From a virus: a DNA stretch of 36,528 nt. The notes under the pieces were generated by a model. The model had not been told where the DNA came from and searched no databases. It was given only the letters and a program-made list of their open reading frames with translations. This document shows, piece after piece, positions 32,221 through 36,528 of this stretch. The number at the start of each line of letters is the position of its first letter. Position 1 is the first letter of the stretch. The stretch is taken from IMG/VR virus record IMGVR_UViG_3300022602_000243, positions 1 to 36,528 of that record; one strand, written 5' to 3'. Made by a program: the position numbers and the translations under genes.

Positions 32221-32417
32221 TCGACTTCCTCCTCTGGAATCTCCACTGCGGCAATCACCGCATCTAGGGGGAGATCGATTTCTAGTCTTCCCATGGTCAG
32301 GCCAAGCAGAAAACCTGCTTTCCACCGTTCCTCTGGGTTGGGGATCTGGTTGCCTTTTGCAAGCATCCGGATTCCCTCTTTCTGCCAATACTCTTCTGCA
32401 ATTTGTTGGTCGTTCAT
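32217..32417 (-). CDS. Small acidic protein of 66 residues
   Basis: The product has a helical N terminus (DQQIAEEYWQKEGIRMLAKG), a central WKAGFLLGLTMGRLEIDLP and a glutamate-rich end (EIPEEEVE). ATG 32417 starts two bases after the TATATAC of motif i, so the mRNA may be nearly leaderless or use AGGTG as its SD sequence. It overlaps the DUF1064 gene by ATGA. No family is recognised. Confidence 0.6.
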   Translation of the reverse strand: MNDQQIAEEYWQKEGIRMLAKGNQIPNPEERWKAGFLLGLTMGRLEIDLPLDAVIAAVEIPEEEVE

Positions 32418-32419
32418 TT

Positions 32420-32437
32420 GTATATACACCTGTGGTT
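32420..32437 (-). promoter_or_regulatory. Conserved phage motif, copy i, core only
   Basis: The minus strand reads CCACAGGTGTATATACAA. The GGTGTATATAC core is perfect but the upstream TCGGTTGA half is absent. It overlaps the stop of the upstream gene and ends two bases before the start at 32417. Confidence 0.45.
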
Positions 32438-32729
32438 AAGAATTTGCCCGTGCGTAGACACCTACCATCCCTGCGTGTCTTTCCTTGCGATTCGCTTTCC
32501 GGTATCCCGTTTTGACGATGATACCCTGCCTGCATGCCGTCATGAATATGGCACCGAATGCGTTAGGGTTTGGAGGGTCTCCCACCCATTCCCTGACATC
32601 CTCTGCGGTGATCTCGTTGCCGTTGGCTACGAGGGTCATGATGATCGAGAGTGCAGACTCTTTCCACTCGACCGGAGTGTTCTTGCTGACTCGATAGATT
32701 CCGAGGTCGCGGAGGGTTGTGCCACTCAT
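32436..32729 (-). CDS. Conserved phage protein with winged-helix-like pattern
   Basis: The 97-residue protein has ITAEDVREWVGDPPNPNAFGAIFMTACRQGIIVKTGYRKANRK. The P-N-[AW]-[FW]-G-x-[IL]-F-x-x-A...G-I-[IV] pattern is found in small proteins of many phage replication modules, usually as helix-turn-helix then wing. ATG 32729 makes an ATGA overlap with the gene upstream. It may bind DNA; the function is not established. Confidence 0.65.
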   Translation of the reverse strand: MSGTTLRDLGIYRVSKNTPVEWKESALSIIMTLVANGNEITAEDVREWVGDPPNPNAFGAIFMTACRQGIIVKTGYRKANRKERHAGMVGVYARANS

Positions 32730-33322
32730 GCTGCCACCTCCTCGCATTTGCGGATCTTGAGTGCGTGACGGGCACATACCGGATCTATTTCAAGCATGGA
32801 ACACATGCCGTCAAAGATGTCTCCCTGCATGAACTCGATGAGCGATACTGCGTCATCATGGTTGTAACCACGGATACGGTTCGTAGATAAGGATTCCTCC
32901 TTGCGTATCTTGGTTTTGCCCTTGGAGAACCAGAACCGTGAATCCACCTCGTTGTTCGTGGTGATGGCTCCCATGATCCGCAATTCTCTGTAAGACTCGA
33001 TGGCATCAATGAGCACTGCACTCCAGAGATTGTAGTATGGATCTCCGTTGACCTTTTTGTTGGTCATCACCTTGGTTGGGGGTTCTGTATGCTCGCCCGC
33101 GATTCTTTTCTTTGCCCAAGCCTCCGTGAAACCTAGTTCCATGAATGCAGCAACGATTACTTCGTCCGATGGATCGGGGAGGGTGCTATCGATCCATTCT
33201 TTGAAGAGTGGTGTCGATTGCTTGTCATCGCTGCAGATGTCCCACCAGATAATCCTACCCAAGATGGGACGCACCTCTGCGGGGAAGGAATTGATGGCAG
33301 TAATCCATTGTTCCGTTGTCAT
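32726..33322 (-). CDS. Unknown 198-residue phage protein
   Basis: The protein has a helical N-terminal half (MTTEQWITAINSFPAEVRP, FGF-like LGFTEAWAKKRIAG) and a C-terminal half with NLWSAVLIDAIESYREL and LIEFMQGDIFDGMCSMLEIDP. The end (CSMLEIDPVCARHALKIRK) matches a short segment common in phage replication-module proteins. It lies between the nuclease gene (ATGA overlap upstream) and the winged-helix-like gene (ATGA overlap downstream), so it is probably part of the recombination/replication unit. Confidence 0.6.
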   Translation of the reverse strand: MTTEQWITAINSFPAEVRPILGRIIWWDICSDDKQSTPLFKEWIDSTLPDPSDEVIVAAFMELGFTEAWAKKRIAGEHTEPPTKVMTNKKVNGDPYYNLWSAVLIDAIESYRELRIMGAITTNNEVDSRFWFSKGKTKIRKEESLSTNRIRGYNHDDAVSLIEFMQGDIFDGMCSMLEIDPVCARHALKIRKCEEVAA

Positions 33323-34251
33323 GCTGCACCTCCCTTGTCTTCAACGAGTGAAACGGTTGCCTCGCCAATCGTGGCGGGAATAGGTTCATCAGTGAGTTCC
33401 TTCCACCGTGACTTTACTGCCTTGGTGTCCAGACGCTCGGATCCCTTGCGGGTCTGCAGCTTCCATCCTGCGACCGGAGTTCCTGCCTCGATTGTGGACT
33501 TCACATATCCCGCGACATCCATGTCCTTTTCGACAATGGCTTGCAGCTTCTTGTAGGCAGTCAGGAATCTACCTGCGTTTTCGGGTGATCCAAGAATCCA
33601 CTCACGGGTGAGCGTTGCTGGCATCTCTGGCATCACCGTCAAGGCACTCTTGGCATCCTCGTACCACTGCGGGCAGGTGCTGCGACGGGCACACCACGAG
33701 CAGAACGAGTTCTCCTTGGGAGGTTCGGTTCCTGCCTGCACTCGCTCAATGATCGAGTCCACGCACTGCTTGGTTTTCTCGATGCTCCAAGCAAAGAAGT
33801 CATCCTCACCGGAATCGATGCCAACAAGCACTGTGATGCATTGATCCTCTCCGACTCGTTCCATCAGCATTAGGGCATAGACTGCCATCTGCTCGACATA
33901 TGAAGACGGGTGCTGGCTCCCAGACTTGTAGTCCACCAGAACGAGTTTGCCCTCGTGGTATCCCCACATATCAGCAGTTCCAAAGGTGGTCTCGGTGAGG
34001 TCACCCCCGATGTAGGCTAGACGGGTCTCGATGCCTCGGATGTCCGAGATGTATTCCTTTGCCCGTGCATAAGCAGCAGCAGCACCTGCGTCATCGATAG
34101 GGATGCCCTTGGTGTGGAAGTTTTCGATCTGCTTGTGCAGTCGGGTTCCCCGTTCCGCAGCAGGCCCAGCAACTGGATTGGACTTGTAGTGGATGCACTG
34201 CTTCAGCTTTGGAAAGCTAGAAGGGGATAGGGTGGGGTGGTGTTCGCTCAT
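33319..34251 (-). CDS. RecB/Cas4-like phage exonuclease (DUF2800-like)
   Basis: The 310-residue protein has PD-(D/E)xK motifs: GTADMWGYHEGKLVLVDYKSG near residues 89-110 and QMAVYALMLM near 120, with an upstream RGTRLHKQIE helix. Cysteines at about 19 and in FCSWCARRSTCPQW (near 183-195) could hold an iron-sulphur cluster as in Cas4/AddB nucleases. Paired with ERF it would make the 3' ssDNA for annealing. Both ends overlap neighbours by ATGA. Confidence 0.8.
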   Translation of the reverse strand: MSEHHPTLSPSSFPKLKQCIHYKSNPVAGPAAERGTRLHKQIENFHTKGIPIDDAGAAAAYARAKEYISDIRGIETRLAYIGGDLTETTFGTADMWGYHEGKLVLVDYKSGSQHPSSYVEQMAVYALMLMERVGEDQCITVLVGIDSGEDDFFAWSIEKTKQCVDSIIERVQAGTEPPKENSFCSWCARRSTCPQWYEDAKSALTVMPEMPATLTREWILGSPENAGRFLTAYKKLQAIVEKDMDVAGYVKSTIEAGTPVAGWKLQTRKGSERLDTKAVKSRWKELTDEPIPATIGEATVSLVEDKGGAA

Positions 34252-34898
34252 ACAACGACCTCCTTCTTGCTGAATGCGACAACCTCGTCCCAGATCTCCG
34301 TCAGACGCTTGAGCATGTTGACGGGTATCTCTGGAATATACTCGATGGTCGGATCGAGGTTCACTTTCTTTTCGGAGGTCAAGAACTCCAAGACGATGGT
34401 GTCATCGACTCCGGACTTGGTCATCAGGTCGGAAACCCTCTTGACCCAATCGACCTTGGGTGCCCGTGCGACAACCTCGTGAGTCTCGTGGTCGGGATCC
34501 TTCTGTTCCTCGGTAGGAATGAGGAATGTCTGAAGCAATGCGTACTTGTGGGCAATCGCCATTGCCTTGTTGATCGCTTTGTCACCGGAGTCCATTGCCT
34601 CACCGATCACCTGCGTGTCGATGAACGATCCGTCTTCTGCTACAAACCGATAAGTCATCGGGAGGGTAACGAACCGGAGAACCGTTCCGTTTTTGTTGGT
34701 GCGTTCCTCGGAGGAGGGGACACCTGCCATGGGTATGGTTACGATCCCATGCTTGGCTAGGAGTGAGTGCAGTTCGTTGTAGACTGCGTCGATGCCACGG
34801 AAGTTGAAGTTCTGGGCTTGGTTTCGAGAAGATTTCCCGATGTGACCGATATCTCGCATGACCGAGATCATTGCGGAATGGATTTTCATGTTGCTCAT
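34248..34898 (-). CDS. ERF-family single-strand annealing recombinase
   Basis: The 216-residue protein has the ERF core: QAQNFNFRGIDAVYNELHSLLAKHGIV at residues about 27-53, FVTLPMTYRFVAEDGSFI and GEAMDSGDKAINKAMAIAHKYALLQTFLIPTEE. ERF proteins anneal complementary ssDNA and help circularise or recombine phage genomes. It is translated with the exonuclease gene (ATGA overlap). The start has TAACCAACACCC before ATG, with no SD sequence. Confidence 0.9.
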   Translation of the reverse strand: MSNMKIHSAMISVMRDIGHIGKSSRNQAQNFNFRGIDAVYNELHSLLAKHGIVTIPMAGVPSSEERTNKNGTVLRFVTLPMTYRFVAEDGSFIDTQVIGEAMDSGDKAINKAMAIAHKYALLQTFLIPTEEQKDPDHETHEVVARAPKVDWVKRVSDLMTKSGVDDTIVLEFLTSEKKVNLDPTIEYIPEIPVNMLKRLTEIWDEVVAFSKKEVVV

Positions 34899-34907
34899 GG
34901 GTGTTGG

Positions 34908-34988
34908 TTAGAGGCGGGTTGAGATGCGACCGAGGGTGAATGTGGTGACCACTAGGGCCATCACTAGGACTGCTTGGTATGTGTTCAT
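34908..34988 (-). CDS. Very small membrane protein of 26 residues
   Basis: The product is one hydrophobic helix with a short basic tail (YQAVLVMALVVTTFTLGR then ISTRL). It starts at ATG 34988, 35 bases after motif j, and ends nine bases before the ERF start, so it would be first in the recombination operon. No SD sequence is visible. Too short for family recognition; a chance frame cannot be excluded. Confidence 0.4.
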   Translation of the reverse strand: MNTYQAVLVMALVVTTFTLGRISTRL

Positions 34989-35023
34989 GTTGCTTTTGGT
35001 TTTTGGGTTACTTGCACCTGCGG

Positions 35024-35041
35024 CGTATATACACCTTGGGG
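35024..35041 (-). promoter_or_regulatory. Conserved phage motif, copy j, before the ERF operon
   Basis: The minus strand reads CCCCAAGGTGTATATACG. The core is perfect and the upstream half is absent, as in copy i. It would drive the recombination and replication genes (34988 leftwards). Confidence 0.5.
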
Positions 35042-35122
35042 CAAAAGACTGTGCCTGCTGGAAAGAGACGGGTGAGGAATTGATTCCAGATAAGATTGGG
35101 ACGATCCCCGTGGTATTCGGTG

Positions 35123-35141
35123 GCAGGTACATAGTACCTGC
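35123..35141. promoter_or_regulatory. Perfect palindrome, candidate operator
   Basis: GCAGGTAC (35123-35130), ATA, GTACCTGC (35134-35141) is a perfect inverted repeat with 8-bp arms and a 3-base centre. It lies between the HTH gene (ending 35168) and motif j (35024-35041), about 80 bases upstream of that motif. No T-run follows on either strand, so an operator fits better than a terminator. The remaining 35042-35167 shows no gene. Confidence 0.5.
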
Positions 35142-35167
35142 TGGTTCCGAGGGTGAATTTCTGGGTG

Positions 35168-35449
35168 TTATCCATGGGATTCTACAAGGGTGTCCAGATC
35201 GATAACCTTTATGAGACGGGTGCGACCTAGTCCGTATGATTTGAGTTGACCTTGCTTCAAGAGTTTGTATATGAAGGCAGGTGTCACGGAGATGCGTATT
35301 GCTGCCTCCTTGGGACGGAGATAGGTCGGTGTGTTTACACCCTGCGCCAATTTTTTGCGGAGTTGAGTGGTGAAGGATTGCATGGTTTGGGATGAGATGT
35401 CCTCGGTGGTTTCTACTTCCACCGGAACGAGGTCACTTTGTTTTGGCAT
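35168..35449 (-). CDS. Excisionase-like HTH DNA-binding protein
   Basis: The 93-residue protein has a MerR/excisionase-type domain at about residues 42-90: YLRPKEAAIRISVTPAFIYKLLKQGQLKSYGLGRTRLIKVIDLDTLV, with helix-turn-helix then wing. The N-terminal 40 residues are acidic and Gln-rich. Such proteins act as excisionases or small regulators. It lies beside a palindrome and motif j, so control of the ERF operon is as likely as excision. It overlaps the RHH-like gene by 17 bases. Confidence 0.75.
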   Translation of the reverse strand: MPKQSDLVPVEVETTEDISSQTMQSFTTQLRKKLAQGVNTPTYLRPKEAAIRISVTPAFIYKLLKQGQLKSYGLGRTRLIKVIDLDTLVESHG

Positions 35450-35603
35450 CTGATTTTGCTTTTAGGTAGTTGGATAATTCCTTCTTGAGAAAATCTCCTG
35501 CGGAGAGTCCCTCCAAGTCGGAAAGTTTTTTTAGAGCTTCAATCTCCTGCGGAGTTAACCAGAGGGTCTTGAGCTTTTTGCCTTTTGCTCTTTGGTTTGG
35601 CAT
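35433..35603 (-). CDS. Small ribbon-helix-helix-like protein
   Basis: The 56-residue protein starts with a basic segment (MPNQRAKGKKLKTLWLTPQ), whose strand KTLWLT is followed by two helices (EIEALKKLSDLEG, SAGDFLKKELSNYLKAK), the layout of Arc/MetJ-type ribbon-helix-helix regulators. It starts at ATG 35603, 18 bases after motif k, and overlaps the HTH gene, so both regulators are made together. Confidence 0.6.
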   Translation of the reverse strand: MPNQRAKGKKLKTLWLTPQEIEALKKLSDLEGLSAGDFLKKELSNYLKAKSDAKTK

Positions 35604-35621
35604 GAATTGAAACTAGTAGAA

Positions 35622-35640
35622 GTATATACACCTGTCAAGG
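35622..35640 (-). promoter_or_regulatory. Conserved phage motif, copy k, before the two small regulators
   Basis: The minus strand reads CCTTGACAGGTGTATATACT. The core is perfect, with CA between TTGA and GGTG. A TTGATC lies 17 bases upstream of TATATA (35647-35652 region), so this copy alone could also work as a weak sigma70-type promoter. Confidence 0.55.
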
Positions 35641-35655
35641 GTGGTGATCAACTAT

Positions 35656-35841
35656 TTAATTATTCTGAAGTGAACCGGACATCTTTTCTTTGATGAAATT
35701 TGATGCCGAGAGTTCACCACGGGCAGAATCAATGTGATTCCACAACGGGTTTGGCAGGGTGATGGATCGTGTGGAAGCGTTGCGTCCGGTAGCCTTGCGA
35801 CCTGCTCCCGTGCGTTTGCCACCGTGGTTCTTGCGCTTCAT
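35656..35841 (-). CDS. Small basic RHH-like protein
   Basis: The 61-residue protein begins KRKNHGGKRTGAGRKATGRN, a basic GGKRTGAGRK segment common at the start of small phage DNA-binding proteins, then STRSITLPNPLWNHIDSARGELSASNFIKEKM, where ITLPNPLW could be the ribbon strand followed by two helices. It is translated with the upstream gene (ATGA overlap). Likely a regulator; the target is unknown. Confidence 0.6.
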   Translation of the reverse strand: MKRKNHGGKRTGAGRKATGRNASTRSITLPNPLWNHIDSARGELSASNFIKEKMSGSLQNN

Positions 35842-36059
35842 TTTTTGATGCGAATAGAAAATCCAGAGGTGTGACGGTCGTACTTTTCAACGAGTCCCTT
35901 CTCAAGGAGTGCCCTAGCAGCAGCGGTAACCCGCTTGTAGTTGTCGTTGCGGGAGAAATAGTCTCCGTAAGTTCTGCTGATCGGGACGATGTAGGAAACG
36001 CGGACACCGGACTTGATGGCATCCAGCAATTCCTGCTGGGTCTTGGGTAGGGGTTTCAT
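35838..36059 (-). CDS. Small winged-helix-like protein
   Basis: The 73-residue protein has helices (TQQELLDAIKSG, NYKRVTAAARALLEKGLVEKY) followed by a strand pair (RHTSGFSIRIKK), the outline of a winged helix. It lies in an ATGA-linked chain of small genes. It could be a DNA-binding control protein. No family is recognised with confidence. Confidence 0.55.
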   Translation of the reverse strand: MKPLPKTQQELLDAIKSGVRVSYIVPISRTYGDYFSRNDNYKRVTAAARALLEKGLVEKYDRHTSGFSIRIKK

Positions 36060-36280
36060 TTAAGTTTTGGGGCAATGGAATCGGAATCGTCCTCCACTGC
36101 CCACCTAGCGTAGTCTGACCATTCTTGCAGGGTCAGGTGGTTAAGTTGAGATACCATGACAGGGTCACCTACCGTTGCTCCGGTCTCGATGCTGGTGAAA
36201 TAGCAGTACCCAGCACCGCGCTCGTGCTGGATCTCGATACCGAGGTGCTTGATTGCTGCGTCGATGGTGCGCTTGTTCAT
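36056..36280 (-). CDS. Unknown 74-residue protein
   Basis: The product has NKRTIDAAIKHLGIEIQHERGAGYCYFTSIETGATVGD, a pattern of helix and then strands, and an acidic end (WAVEDDSDSIAPK). The H-L-G-[IV]...G-x-G-Y-[CF]-Y-F segment recurs in small phage proteins with no known role. It overlaps both neighbours by ATGA. Confidence 0.55.
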   Translation of the reverse strand: MNKRTIDAAIKHLGIEIQHERGAGYCYFTSIETGATVGDPVMVSQLNHLTLQEWSDYARWAVEDDSDSIAPKLK

Positions 36281-36513
36281 TGTAAGACACTTCTTTTCCA
36301 GATCCTGATCTCACCGAACTGCTCTGCCAGCACCCAATCAGATAGCACAAGACCGTCACGGTTTTTTGCCACTGGTGCCTTGTCCGACTTGGTTGCGGTG
36401 AACCACTCGTCCGAGGTGGTTACGATTGGCATGTTCCAGACCGGACGCTGGTAGTATTCGACATCTGCCACATCCCATCCGAGGTGGGTGGCGATTGATT
36501 CTTTGAGGTTCAT
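36277..36513 (-). CDS. Unknown 78-residue protein at the right edge
   Basis: The product starts NLKESIATHLGWDVADVEYYQRP and has a central FTATKSDKAPVAKNRDGLVLSDWVL segment. No motif is recognised. Length, close packing and the ATGA overlap with the next gene support it. Its promoter, if any, would lie beyond position 36528; only 15 bases precede the start here. Confidence 0.55.
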   Translation of the reverse strand: MNLKESIATHLGWDVADVEYYQRPVWNMPIVTTSDEWFTATKSDKAPVAKNRDGLVLSDWVLAEQFGEIRIWKRSVLQ

Positions 36514-36528
36514 GGTGTGCTTTATTTG

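Noticed and set aside
1-36528. CRISPR array, insertion sequences or rRNA
   Set aside because: No regularly spaced direct repeats, transposase-like gene or rRNA-like sequence was seen on reading both strands.

Overview
This window looks like about 36.5 kb of a temperate, short-tailed (podovirus-type) phage or prophage. Almost every gene lies on the minus strand. Read in the direction of transcription (high to low coordinates), the morphogenesis genes follow the T7-like order: small terminase, large terminase, portal, scaffold, major capsid, tail-tube adaptor, tail nozzle, cupin protein, three internal virion proteins and tail fibre. A partial tyrosine recombinase sits beside a tRNA 3'-end fragment, which points to integration into a tRNA gene. 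The host cannot be named from the sequence. A spanin-like lipoprotein suggests a Gram-negative cell. Most start codons lack a Shine-Dalgarno (SD) sequence, which suggests a lineage that depends little on SD pairing. I see no DNA polymerase, phage RNA polymerase or clear lysogeny repressor, so part of the genome is probably outside the window.

Right part (36513 to about 29500): small control-type genes (wing/HTH and ribbon-helix-helix-like), an excisionase-like HTH protein, then a recombination and replication block: ERF single-strand annealing protein, RecB/Cas4-like nuclease, DUF1064-type nuclease, DUF1376 replication protein, DnaC-like loader, SSB-like protein and a DUF3310 protein. Centre (29508 to 17514): packaging, head and tail-tube genes. 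The capsid gene has a hairpin terminator after it, and a terminator plus a conserved motif before it. Centre-left (18251 to 7945): three ejected or internal virion proteins, the last a 2543-residue polyvalent protein with an ADP-ribosyltransferase-like domain. Left (7592 to 533): tail fibre, fibre-assembly-like and adhesin-like proteins, a lysis cassette (membrane proteins, lipoprotein, GH75-like hydrolase), a metallophosphoesterase, an HTH protein and an HExxH protein. The att region and integrase are at the left edge.

Two features stand out. First, a conserved motif with core GGTGTATATAC occurs eleven times, always between genes and always pointing along the local direction of transcription, including before the only plus-strand gene. 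It is probably the phage's own promoter or regulon signal. Second, genes are chained by 4-nt ATGA/GTGA overlaps, which suggests translational coupling within long operons.
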